Notes under the pieces: model-generated
The model's input: only the letters and a program-made list of their open reading frames with translations
What the model was told of the DNA's origin: nothing
The model's database searches: none
Part shown: one piece after another, positions 43,008 through 51,559 of the stretch
Layout of the letters: the number at the start of each line of letters is the position of its first letter
Position numbering within the stretch: the stretch's first letter is position 1
Assembly: GCA_035691305.1 (NCBI GenBank)
Contig: DASSJF010000027.1
Span: 1 to 64,000 of the forward strand
Direction: 5' to 3'
DNA length: 64,000 nt
Origin: a bacterium
Lineage (GTDB): Bacteria; Sysuimicrobiota; Sysuimicrobiia; Sysuimicrobiales; Segetimicrobiaceae
Made by a program: the position numbers and the translations under genes

Positions 43008-44230
43008 GCCGGGGGCCCCGGGACAAGCGCGAGCGCGCTCAGCACCGCGCCCGACGCCGTCTGTCCCAGCCCGCAGATGGAAGCGTCCGTCATGGCCGCG
43101 CTGATGTCGCGAAGCAGCGCGGCGTCCCCCGGTCTGCCCTGCCCGGAGGCCAGGCGCTGCACGATCTCGAGCTGACGCTGCGTGCCCACGCGGCAGGGAA
43201 CGCACTGGCCGCACGACTCTTCCTGAAAAAAGCGCGCCACGCGCAGCACGCTGTCCCAGAGCGAGGCCGTTTCGTCGAGCACGATCACGGCGCCGGAGCC
43301 GACGGTGCCGCCGGCCGCGCGCAGGTCCTCGAAGGTGAGCGGCACGTCGAGCCGGTCCGGCCCGAAGAACGTGCCGGCCGCCCCGCCGCACAGGACGGCC
43401 TGGAGGCGCCGCCCGCGCCATACGCCGCCGGCGAGGGCCAGCAGCTCGCGAAGCGTCGTGCCGAACGGGACTTCGTACAGTCCGGGGCGTTCGACGTGCC
43501 CGCTGAGGCAGAAAAGCTTCGTCCCGCTCGACCTGTCGGTCCCGTACCGACGAAAGCCCGCCGCGCCCTCCCGCAGCAACAGAGGCACGTTGCAGAGCGT
43601 CTCCACGTTGTTGACCAGTGTCGGGTCGCCGAAGAGTCCGGCCTCCGTAGGGAAGGGCGGCTTGTTGCGGGGCTCGCCGCGCCGCCCTTCGACCGAGTTG
43701 AAAAGCGCCGTCTCCTCACCGCAAACGTAGGCGCCGGCTCCGCGGAAGACGCGAATGCGAAAGGCCCGGCCTGAGCCGGCCGCGTCCTCGCCGAGCAGCC
43801 CCGCGTCCTCGGCGGTCTTGATCGCCTGCCCCAGCCGGTCCGCCGCCAGGCGGTACTCTCCGCGAACGTAGACCAGGCCGTCCTCCGACCCGACGGTCAG
43901 CCCGGCAATCGCCATCGCCTCGATGACCGCGAAGGGGTCCTCCTCCAGCAGCACCCGGTCCTTGAACGTACCGGGCTCGCTCTCGTCCGCGTTGCACACG
44001 ACGCGCCGCCGTCCGGACGCGCCCGCCACGGCGCGCCACTTCCGCCCGGCCGGGAAGGCGGCGCCGCCGCGGCCCACAAGACGCGAGGCGTCCAATTCGG
44101 AGAGCACCCACTCCGCGCCGCGCTCGACGGCCAGACGTAGAGCCCTGCAGCCGTCGGCCCGACGATAGTCGTCCAGGCTCAGCGGGTCGGCGCGACCGAC
44201 CCGTGCGAGAAGCCGCCTGGTCTCAGGCAC
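43004..44230 (-). CDS. NAD-dependent formate dehydrogenase beta subunit (NuoF-like)
   Basis: A 408-residue flavoprotein homologous to NuoF, FdsB and HydB. It should carry FMN, bind NAD and pass electrons through one 4Fe-4S cluster. Motifs are GRGGAAFPAGRKW, CNADESEPGTFKDR, GAGAYVCGEETALFNSVEG, NKPPFPTEAGLFGDPT and the cluster sequence ESCGQCVPCRVGT with a later Cys in ICGLGQ. The GTG at 44230 overlaps the NuoE-like stop by 8 bases. It lacks the N-terminal thioredoxin-like extension of HydB-type proteins. Confidence 0.93.
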   Translation of the reverse strand: MPETRRLLARVGRADPLSLDDYRRADGCRALRLAVERGAEWVLSELDASRLVGRGGAAFPAGRKWRAVAGASGRRRVVCNADESEPGTFKDRVLLEEDPFAVIEAMAIAGLTVGSEDGLVYVRGEYRLAADRLGQAIKTAEDAGLLGEDAAGSGRAFRIRVFRGAGAYVCGEETALFNSVEGRRGEPRNKPPFPTEAGLFGDPTLVNNVETLCNVPLLLREGAAGFRRYGTDRSSGTKLFCLSGHVERPGLYEVPFGTTLRELLALAGGVWRGRRLQAVLCGGAAGTFFGPDRLDVPLTFEDLRAAGGTVGSGAVIVLDETASLWDSVLRVARFFQEESCGQCVPCRVGTQRQLEIVQRLASGQGRPGDAALLRDISAAMTDASICGLGQTASGAVLSALALVPGPPA

Positions 44231-44771
44231 GGCCCGCGGACTCCGCCGCGGAGGCGATGACGCGCTCCGGGGTGGCCTTTCTCTGCAGACGGCCGGCGAC
44301 GGCGGCAACCGGCGCGTGATCGCACTGACCGAGGCACGGCACGGTTTCCCAGTCGACCGGCGTAGCCCGCCCGCCGGCCGCCGCGTTCTGCCCCGCGCTC
44401 CCGTGGGCCCCGCCGGTGAAGCGCCGAGGCGCACCGTAGCGCGCCTCCAGAGCCTGAACGAGCGACCCCGCTCCGCGGAGGCGGCACGGCACGTCGTCGC
44501 AGACGTGGACGACAACGCCGCGGGGCGGCTCGAAGCGGAACAGGGCATAGAACGTGGCGACCCCCCACACGTCCGGGAACGGAAGATGCATCCGCTCCGC
44601 GAGGTGGCGGAGCGCGCCCGTCGGGAGCCATCCCAGATCTTCCTGAAGCGCCTGGAGCAGCGGCAGCATATCCGAACGCCGCGGTTCTGCGCCGAGCGCG
44701 GCGAGCGCGCGCTCGACCGCCGCCGCCTCGCGGTCAGAGGCCGAGAACGCCGGGTTGGGCTCGATCGGCAT
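44223..44771 (-). CDS. NAD-dependent formate dehydrogenase gamma subunit (NuoE-like)
   Basis: A 182-residue thioredoxin-fold 2Fe-2S subunit (NuoE/FdsG/HydC type). Cluster ligands are C91 and C96 in VHVCDDVPCR, and C146 and C150 in VPCLGQCDHAP. The N-terminal helical region has LLQALQEDLGWLPTGALRHL and VWGVATFYALFRF. The ATG at 44771, with GGAGG eight bases before, lies inside the end of the preceding catalytic gene (38-base overlap). Confidence 0.93.
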   Translation of the reverse strand: MPIEPNPAFSASDREAAAVERALAALGAEPRRSDMLPLLQALQEDLGWLPTGALRHLAERMHLPFPDVWGVATFYALFRFEPPRGVVVHVCDDVPCRLRGAGSLVQALEARYGAPRRFTGGAHGSAGQNAAAGGRATPVDWETVPCLGQCDHAPVAAVAGRLQRKATPERVIASAAESAGRA

Positions 44772-46725
44772 GAGCGGCCGCCTCCTGTCCCACCTGTTCC
44801 TGGCTCCACGTGCCGCGCGGCGCCACGCGCTCAACGGCGACCGCCGTCGCCTTGAACTCGGCCGTACCCGACTTCGGGTCCCAGGCGTCGATCGTCAGCA
44901 GATTTGTCGGCACGAGCTCCGGGTGGTGCAGCGTCATGAAGCAGAGTCCCGGCGCCAGCGTCGCGTCGAGCGTCGCCGGCGCCAACAGCGCCGCGCGCCG
45001 GGACCGCACGCGGACGAGGTCGCCTTCTTCGATGGCGAGCCGCCGCGCGTCCGCAGGCCACATGTGCACAAATTCCATCTGCGGCCGGGGCGCCGCGTAG
45101 CCGCGCGACTGCGTGCCCGTGTTGAAGAACTCGAGCCGCCGTCCCGTCGTCAGCGTGAACGGATAGGTTTCGTCGGGCGGCTCCACCGGCGGCGCCCACT
45201 CAACCGGCATGAACGGCGCCCGCGGGCCCTCGACCGGCCGCCGCCAGAGGCGGTCGTGCAGGAACGCGCTGCCGGGATGCGCCTCGTCGGGACACGGCCA
45301 CTGCAGGCCCCCGCACTCGGCGAGCCTCCGATACGACATCCCGCGGTGCCGCGGGGACAGACGCCGCACTTCGTTCCACACGTCCTCGGCGCAAGTGTAG
45401 CCCCACTCGTGGCCCATGCGGCGAGCCAAGTCTTGAAGAATGAAGATGTCGTCACGCGCCTCGCCGGGCGGGTCTAGCGCCTTGCGCATGAGCTGCACCC
45501 GCCGCTCGGAACTCGTCACCGTCCCGTCGCACTCGCACCACGACAGGGCCGACGGCAGGACGACGTCGGCGATCTCGGCCGTCTGGTTGAGGGCGATATC
45601 TTGTAAGACGACGAACTCCAGCCCTTCCATCAGTGCGCGGCAGCGGGCTTGGTTCGCCTCGGACATGAGCGGGTTCTCGCCGATGATGTACGCCGCGCGG
45701 ATCTCACCCCGCTCCATGCCCTCGAACATCAGGCTCTGATGCCGTCCGCGCTTCGACGGCAGCGCCACACCCCAGGCGGTTTCGTAGGGCGCTCGCTGCG
45801 CCGGATCCTCGACGTCCGCGCCGCCCGGCAGACGGTTGGGGATCGCGCCCATGTCGCCCCCGCCCTGCACGTTGTTCTGGCCGCGCAGGGGATCGAGGCC
45901 GGAACCGTACCGGCCGACGTGGCCGGTGAGGTTGGCCAGATTGCAGAGCGCATAGACTCCGTCCGTCGCGTTGTGGTGCTCGGTGATCCCCAGCGTCCAG
46001 CAGATGATCGCCCGCCGGGCCGCCGCGTACATCCGCGCCGCGTCGCGGATCGCCGTCGCCGGTACGCCGCTCACCCGCTCGGCGAACTCCGGCGTATAGG
46101 CCGCCGCGTGCCGGCGGTACGCGTCGAGCCCGCTCGTCGCCTGTTCGGTGAATTCCCGGTGCTCCAGCCCCGCGTCGAGGATCACGTGCCCCATGGCGTT
46201 GGCGAGCGCGATGTCGGCGCCCACCCGCAGCTGCAGATGAAGGTGCGCGAGCTGCGCCGTCGGTGTGCGCCGCGGATCGACGACGACGAGCCGTGCCCCG
46301 TTGCGTAAGCCCCGCAGCATGTGGTGGAACATGATGGGATGCGTCTCCCGCGGATTGGCGCCCCACAGGAACAGAAGGTCCGTATGCTCCATCTCTTCGT
46401 AGGACGTCGTCCCGCCGCCCGCGCCGTAGACCGTCTCCAGACCGGAGACGCTGGGAGCGTGTCAGGTGCGGTTGCAGCTGTCGATGTTGTTGGTGCCGAT
46501 CACCGTGCGCATGAATTTCTGCGCGGCGAAGTTCAGTTCGTTCGACGCCTTGGAGCAGCTGAAGCAGCAGAAGGCGTCGGGTCCCGCGGCGCCGCGGATC
46601 TCCCCGAAGCGCCGCGCGATGAGCGCCAGCGCCTCGTCCCAGCTCACCCGCTCCAGCCCGCGGGACCCGCGGACGAGCGGATATTCCAGCCGCGCCAGGG
46701 GACGCGCATAGCCCCGCTTACTCAT
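44734..46725 (-). CDS. Selenocysteine formate dehydrogenase catalytic domain (FdhA C-terminal part)
   Basis: A 663-residue Mo/W-bisPGD catalytic chain read through one in-frame TGA (46464-46462) at position 88, taken as selenocysteine. The context is DSCNRT-Sec-HAPSVSGL, where the conserved His follows Sec as in formate dehydrogenases. The family signature LRGQNNVQGGGDMGAIPN is downstream, and the C-terminal cap has FFNTGTQSRGYAAPRPQ. A SECIS hairpin begins 11 bases after the TGA. The chain lacks its N-terminal 4Fe-4S domain, which is at the end of the 42165 gene. It starts MSKRGYARPL and overlaps the upstream hydrolase by 8 bases. The selenocysteine machinery is not in the window. Confidence 0.92.
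46432..46450 (-). promoter_or_regulatory. Bacterial SECIS element
   Basis: On the minus strand CGTCTCC and GGAGACG form a perfect 7-bp stem around the loop GGTCT, starting 11 bases after the in-frame TGA. The GGUCU apical loop and distance match the SelB-binding hairpin of E. coli fdhF. It lies inside the coding sequence. Confidence 0.9.
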
Positions 46726-47965
46726 TGAAACGGCCTCCTCCCGCCGGGAAAACGGTCTCTGCGCGACGGTTCGGCGGCACGCCGAACACGTCCTCGAGCC
46801 AGTCCCACATGCAGGCGACGGCGATGCTCGTGTTGTCGACCTGGCAGTGGTGGTAGCCGCCCTCCTCCCGCGTGAACACCCTGAACGTTTTCCGCCGGGA
46901 GCCGATCGCGTCGAAGCACCGCCGGGCCGTGGCGAGCGGGATCTGCGAATCGCCCTCGCCGTGCAGCAGTAGAAAAGGGCACGCGATCTTCTGCGCCACG
47001 CCCTCGAGGCGGAACGGCTCGAGGCGCGCGAGCGCCTGTTCCGGCGTCCGCACGCCGAAGATCCACAACAGATGCTCCCACGGAACGGACAGCGGCGGGG
47101 CGTCGCCCCGCTCCAGCCGCTCGAGGCGCTCCTTCCACACGGCGTGGTAGTCCCACTGCGCGCCCCAGGCGATACACGCCGCGAAGCGCGGCTCGAAGGC
47201 CGCCGCGCGCGGCGCATAGTAGCCGCCGAGACTGATCGCCATGACCCCGACGCGCGCCGGGTCGATTTCCTCGCGGCCCGCGAGGTACTCGTAGGCCGGA
47301 GTCGCGTAGCGTTCGGTTTCGTGGTGCAGCGGAAGATGGCGGAACCGGATCGTCTCGCCGTTGCCGGGGCCGTCGACGATCAAGCAGGCGATGCCGCGCC
47401 CGGCGAGATCGGAGATGCCTTTGAAGTACTGAATTTCCTTGGTGATGTCGAACCCGTCGAAGAACACCATCGCGGGCGACCGCATCACACCCGCACCGCG
47501 TGGGGCCGCGTGGACGAAAAGCGCGGGCAGCGTCGTCCCCTCGTACGGCACCTCGACCGGCTCGATCCGCGGCCGCCGCGCCATCGCGGCGGCATCGCGA
47601 AAGCAGTCCACGCCCCGGCGATAGACTGCGAGTCCCGCGGCGGTCTTGGGCTGGAGAAAACGTTCGCCGATATGGTAGTAGTGCGCGGCCCGAAAGAGAT
47701 CGGCCGCGGCGCCGGCCTCGTGACCGCGCCTTACGCGTTCCCGACCGGCCCGTTCCACCGCCTCCGCGGTGCGGGTCCACTCCTCGAACCAGGCGCCGTC
47801 GTCGCCGGCACGGCCGCAGAGGCGCAGGCCGGTCCGGTGCACCTCGTCGAGTTCGGCCCCGCCCCACGGCGCCGAGCCGAGTGCGTGCAGCATCCCGTGC
47901 GACCACCGGTAGTGGCCCGGGAAGTACATGAACGCCGGGTCCCGCGCGGCCTCCTCCCGGCCCAT
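46718..47965 (-). CDS. Alpha/beta-hydrolase (FrsA/dipeptidyl-peptidase-like esterase)
   Basis: A 415-residue alpha/beta-hydrolase with a helical N-terminal part. The nucleophile is S245 in VMAISLGGYY, the acid D339 in LLLHGEGDSQIP, and the base His is in GGYHHCQVD (372-373). The oxyanion side shows FFDGFDITKE. It resembles the FrsA/2,6-dihydroxypseudooxynicotine hydrolase group, which cleaves C-C or ester bonds; the substrate is unknown. It overlaps the start of the formate dehydrogenase gene by 8 bases, so it is probably the first gene of that operon. The start may be 47965 or 47929. Confidence 0.82.
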   Translation of the reverse strand: MGREEAARDPAFMYFPGHYRWSHGMLHALGSAPWGGAELDEVHRTGLRLCGRAGDDGAWFEEWTRTAEAVERAGRERVRRGHEAGAAADLFRAAHYYHIGERFLQPKTAAGLAVYRRGVDCFRDAAAMARRPRIEPVEVPYEGTTLPALFVHAAPRGAGVMRSPAMVFFDGFDITKEIQYFKGISDLAGRGIACLIVDGPGNGETIRFRHLPLHHETERYATPAYEYLAGREEIDPARVGVMAISLGGYYAPRAAAFEPRFAACIAWGAQWDYHAVWKERLERLERGDAPPLSVPWEHLLWIFGVRTPEQALARLEPFRLEGVAQKIACPFLLLHGEGDSQIPLATARRCFDAIGSRRKTFRVFTREEGGYHHCQVDNTSIAVACMWDWLEDVFGVPPNRRAETVFPAGGGRFNE

Positions 47966-47996
47966 CGACGGCGCCGGCCCTACGGGTACGCCATCG

Positions 47997-49229
47997 CTAC
48001 GGATGGGCGGGCGGGAAGTCCCGCGTGTACACCGGCTTCTTCAAGTATTCCGTCGGATTGTACGTCCAGAACTGCGAGACGTTGGGATACGTGAAGATCA
48101 CGGTGTTCTGCGGCTCGCCGTTGTTGATGTCCACCCGGCGGATATACACGTTCTGGATCGGCGCGCCGTACGCGTCGAAACGCAGCGGTCCGCGCGGCGC
48201 GTCTGGCAGCGCCACCTTCCGCATCGCGGCCACGAACGCCGCGCGATCTTCGATCCTGCCCCCGATCGCGGCGAGCGCCTTCAGAATCACCTGCATCCCG
48301 GTGTAGCAGGCTTCCGAGTAGTACGACGGCACGCGGTTGTAGGCGCGGACGTAGGCGCGCACGAACGCGCGGTTCTGCTCCGTGTTGAGCGCCGCGCTGT
48401 AGTGCAGCGGCGTGATGATCCCCTTCGCCAGATCGTTCTCCTGGAAGAGAATGTGCTCGTCGGTCAGCGTGCCGTTGCCGATCAGCGGGATGCGGCCCAT
48501 CAGGCCGAACGCGCGGTACTGCTGCAGGAACCGCAGCGCGTCGTTACCGCTGAAGGTCGCGTACACCGCGTCCACATTCTGGATCCGGCCGAGGTACGGG
48601 CTGTAGTCGGGCGCGCCGATGGGCGGCCACAGGTGCGTGACGACGCGGCCGCCGTTCTGTTCGAACGTGTCCTGGAAGCCTTCCACCGTCTCCCAGCCAA
48701 ACGCGAAATCGTAGGCGATCGTCGCGATGCGCTTGTAGTGCAGCGTCTTGGCGGCGTACTCGCCGAACGGGTGGTTCGGCTGGCTGCTCGTCCACCCGGT
48801 GCGGACGACCCAAGGCGAAGTCTTCCGCTGCGTCAGGTCGTCGGACGACACGACCGGGAACAACGCCGGAATTTTCTGCTCGTCGACGTAGTCGCGCAGC
48901 ACGTAGCCGGAGCTCGCGGCGAGCGGTCCCGTGATCACATCCACGTTGTCGAGCTCAACGAGTTTGCGCGCCTTCGTGAGTGACGGACCGGGCAGCCCCT
49001 GGTCGTCCTCGACGATCAGCTCGATCGACCGGCCGGCAGCCTTGTTCCCCGCCTCCTTGAGGGCCAGTTCGAAGCCGTTGATCATGTCGCGGCCGTTGGG
49101 CGCGAAGACGCCGGATTCGGCGGTCACGAGCCCGACCTTGATCGGTCCCGGCGCGGCGAGCGTGACACCGCCGCCGGCGAGCGCGGCGGTCACTCCGGTC
49201 ACGAAGAGCGCGAGCAGCCAGCGTTTCAT
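47997..49229 (-). CDS. Branched-chain amino acid-type ABC solute-binding protein
   Basis: A 410-residue periplasmic-binding protein of the LivK/AmiC family (Peripla_BP_6). A signal peptide covers about 1-25 (LLALFVTGVTAALAGGGVTLA). The mature part starts IKVGLVTAESGVFAPNGRDM, with GPLAASSGYVLRDYVDE and an SSDDLTQ stretch before the lobe crossover. In this family it could bind amino acids, amides or urea. No Liv permeases or ATPases are near, so it is an orphan here. GGGGGGcctcag precedes the ATG at 49229. Confidence 0.9.
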   Translation of the reverse strand: MKRWLLALFVTGVTAALAGGGVTLAAPGPIKVGLVTAESGVFAPNGRDMINGFELALKEAGNKAAGRSIELIVEDDQGLPGPSLTKARKLVELDNVDVITGPLAASSGYVLRDYVDEQKIPALFPVVSSDDLTQRKTSPWVVRTGWTSSQPNHPFGEYAAKTLHYKRIATIAYDFAFGWETVEGFQDTFEQNGGRVVTHLWPPIGAPDYSPYLGRIQNVDAVYATFSGNDALRFLQQYRAFGLMGRIPLIGNGTLTDEHILFQENDLAKGIITPLHYSAALNTEQNRAFVRAYVRAYNRVPSYYSEACYTGMQVILKALAAIGGRIEDRAAFVAAMRKVALPDAPRGPLRFDAYGAPIQNVYIRRVDINNGEPQNTVIFTYPNVSQFWTYNPTEYLKKPVYTRDFPPAHP

Positions 49230-49525
49230 CTGAGGCCCCCCTTCGCGTGCTCCGGCGCGGCAGGCGCCTACGTCGTGAAGATAGGTTGCCACCGCCGCCG
49301 CCAATTCCTGCAGGAGCCGCGAATGCGGCGGAGGTCCCGCACAGACGGGGCAGGAGCCGCGAATGCGGCGGAGGTCCCGCACAGACGGGGCAGGTGCCGG
49401 GGTGGCCCGGCTGCGAAATGCAGTCTAATCGTCCTTTCCGGGTACAAATAACCAGCGCGGGTCAGCTAACGGCAGGTACGTGATCCGCGGCCGGAGCGCC
49501 CTCCGGCTTGGAGGAGGCTGAGAGT
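49230..49525. other. Intergenic region with a tandem repeat
   Basis: About 295 bases between divergent genes. It contains an exact 40-base tandem duplication (49311-49390). A TACAAAT sequence at 49443 could be a -10 for the SYLF gene, but no matching -35 is obvious. Confidence 0.5.
49311..49390. repeat. Exact 40-bp tandem duplication
   Basis: Two identical 40-base units (49311-49350 and 49351-49390) begin CAGGAGCCGCGAATGCGG and end ACAGACGGGG. A third partial unit (CAGGTGCCGG) follows. Each unit holds the internal inverted pair CCGC-GAAT-GCGG, so each can form a small hairpin with a GAAT loop. Confidence 0.9.
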
Positions 49526-50080
49526 ATGCGTTCACGCGGGATCGTCCTGGTCGTCCTTTCGCTGCTGCTGCTCGGCACGCTCGTCATGCCCCCGGTCTCG
49601 TCGGCAAGGACGGCGGCCGAAATCAACGCCAGCGTCGACTCGGCGCTCGGCCGGTTCTATTCGGAGGTGAAGGGCAGCCGCGAATTCGTGGCGCGGTCCA
49701 AGGCCGTGCTGGTGATTCCCAACGTGGTCAAGGTTGCCTTCGTGATCGGCGGGCAGTACGGCGAGGGAGCGCTACGCGAAGGACCCCGGACGTTCGGCTA
49801 CTACAGCATCACCGGCGGCTCGTGGGGGGCCTCCATCGGCATTCAGAAGAAGGACCTGATCCTCGTGTTCCGCGACGGTGCGGCCCTCCGGCACTTCGAG
49901 AGCTCTTCGGGCTGGCAAGTCGGCGTGGACGGCGCGGTGACGCTCATCAACGTCGGCGTGGGCGCCGACCTCAGCACGATGCAGATCAACCAGCCAATCG
50001 TCGCATTCGTCGTCGGTCAAAAGGGCCTGATGTTCGACGTCTCGCTCCAGGGCGCCAAGATCAGCCGGATCAAACGCTAG
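49526..50080 (+). CDS. Secreted SYLF-domain protein (Ysc84-like)
   Basis: A 184-residue exported protein with a signal peptide at about 1-28 (VLVVLSLLLLGTLVMPPVSS). The SYLF/Ysc84 domain covers the rest: KAVLVIPNVVKVAFVIGGQYG, a YYSITGGSWGASIGIQKKDL block and VGQKGLMFDVSLQGAKI. The domain binds lipids in eukaryotes; bacterial roles are unclear. The ATG at 49526 is used because the TTG at 49508 would place the GGAGGAGG site inside the gene. Confidence 0.88.
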   Translation: MRSRGIVLVVLSLLLLGTLVMPPVSSARTAAEINASVDSALGRFYSEVKGSREFVARSKAVLVIPNVVKVAFVIGGQYGEGALREGPRTFGYYSITGGSWGASIGIQKKDLILVFRDGAALRHFESSSGWQVGVDGAVTLINVGVGADLSTMQINQPIVAFVVGQKGLMFDVSLQGAKISRIKR

Positions 50081-50093
50081 CCCGCGCCGGGCC

Positions 50094-51305
50094 TCAGCCT
50101 CCCTCCGCGGCCTCGCAGAGACCAAGCGCCGTGTGCGCGTAGATGCGCGCCGCGGCGTGGAGCGCGTCGAGCGGGACGTGCTCCTCGTCGGCGTGCGCGA
50201 GCGCGAGGTCGCCGGGCCCGAAGACCACCGACGGCGTGCCCGCGGCCTGGAGCACCGCCGCGTCCGTGAACGCCTGGAACCGCCCGACCGCCGCGGAGCG
50301 TCCCGTGATCGCTTCGATTGACTCGCGGAGCGTGCGGTTGAGCGGGTGATCCGCGGGCAAATCGAGCGGCGGACGCGGTACGGCGTCGAAGGCCGGGTCG
50401 GGCACGACCTCCGCCTGCCCTGCGCCGATGCTCGCGCCGATGACGGCGTCCAAATCGGCCCGAATTCGCTCCGGCGAATCTCCCGGCACGTAACGCTTCG
50501 CAAAGTTGAACCGGCACTCGTCGGGCACGACGTTCGTCGCAATCCCGCCGCGGATCGTGCCGATGTTGACGCTCGGCCCGCCGAGCACGGCGTGCCGCTG
50601 CCCTTTCCACAACTCCGGCAGCCGTTCGTCGAGGGCCGTGATCAGCCGCGCCGCCCGCACGATCGCGTTGAGGCCGAGTTCGGGAGTGCTGCCGTGCGCC
50701 GCGCGGCCGCGCACCACCACGTCGCACCGGTACACACCGCGGTGCGCGGGAATGACGGCAAGACCGCTCGGCTCGCCGACGATCGCCAGGTCCGCGGGCG
50801 GGCCGTCGCGTCCGAGCGCGGCCGTGCCGAGGTTGCCGTTCTCTTCGGCGACTACCGCGGCGAGCGTCACCGCCCGCGGCGGCCGGACGCCCGCCCGCCG
50901 CAGCGCCGCGAACGCAACCGTCATCGCCGCAACCGCGCCCTTCATATCGACCGCGCCGCGTCCCCACAGTTTCCCGTCGTGGATCTCCGCGGCAAACGGC
51001 GGATACCGCATCGACCCCGACGGCGGAACCGTGTCCATGTGGCCGTTCAGCATGAGCAGCGGCCGGCCCGCGGCCCGGCCGGGAAGCGTCGCGATCAGGT
51101 TCTCGCGGCCGTCCATCACCGGCCGGCGTGTCGCGGAGATGCCTTCCAGGCGTAGAAAGTCCTCGAGCACCCGCGCCACGCCGGATTCCCAGCCCTCGTC
51201 GCCGCGGTAGCTCGGCACCGCGACCATACGGCGCGTCAGCTCGACGATCTCGCCGGCCGAAATCGCGGCGTCGACCGCTTCCCACCCCGTGCGCCCGCGG
51301 CTCAT
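50094..51305 (-). CDS. M20 family deacylase/peptidase (ArgE/DapE type)
   Basis: A 403-residue dizinc hydrolase with all motifs intact: NGHMDTVPP (first His and Asp), GRGAVDMKG (bridging Asp), VAEEN (catalytic Glu pair), VGEPSG and a late His in LALAHADEEHV. A dimerisation domain is inserted at about 185-300. N-acyl amino acid deacylation is likely (ArgE-, DapE- or aminoacylase-like). The start at 51305 has GAGGG just ahead. It is useful as an intact comparison for the M20-like gene at 24770. Confidence 0.9.
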   Translation of the reverse strand: MSRGRTGWEAVDAAISAGEIVELTRRMVAVPSYRGDEGWESGVARVLEDFLRLEGISATRRPVMDGRENLIATLPGRAAGRPLLMLNGHMDTVPPSGSMRYPPFAAEIHDGKLWGRGAVDMKGAVAAMTVAFAALRRAGVRPPRAVTLAAVVAEENGNLGTAALGRDGPPADLAIVGEPSGLAVIPAHRGVYRCDVVVRGRAAHGSTPELGLNAIVRAARLITALDERLPELWKGQRHAVLGGPSVNIGTIRGGIATNVVPDECRFNFAKRYVPGDSPERIRADLDAVIGASIGAGQAEVVPDPAFDAVPRPPLDLPADHPLNRTLRESIEAITGRSAAVGRFQAFTDAAVLQAAGTPSVVFGPGDLALAHADEEHVPLDALHAAARIYAHTALGLCEAAEGG

Positions 51306-51448
51306 CCGGCCCTCATCTCCTCCCCTCTTACAGTCCGCCGCCGTCGACGGCGCGACGCTCAGGCACGGCGAGGACAACACGGTGCATTTGACAGCGTGAA
51401 GCTCTCCGATGTTTCATTGACTGTGTCGAACAACGGTTCCTTCAGTGT

Positions 51449-51559
51449 GTGCACCGCGACACGCTGCTCCACGCGGTGGAATTTATCGAGGCCGCGGCGC
51501 GCTCGCCCGAGGCCGAAGGGGCGGTGGCGCTTACCGCGGCTGCGGGGAGGCCGACATGA
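51449..51559 (+). other. Possible short coding stretch coupled to the SDR
   Basis: A frame with high-GC-type codon use reads VHRDTLLHAVEFIEAAARSP from a GTG at 51449 and stops at TGA overlapping the SDR start (ATGA). The same frame is open further upstream without ATG. It could be a 36-residue leader peptide or the last part of a lost gene. A perfect -35 hexamer TTGACA is at 51388-51393 with a poor -10. Confidence 0.25.

Noticed and set aside
46462-46464. Treating the TGA in the formate dehydrogenase as a nonsense mutation or frameshift
   Set aside because: The frame is unchanged on both sides, the position is the known Sec/Cys site, and a canonical SECIS hairpin follows.
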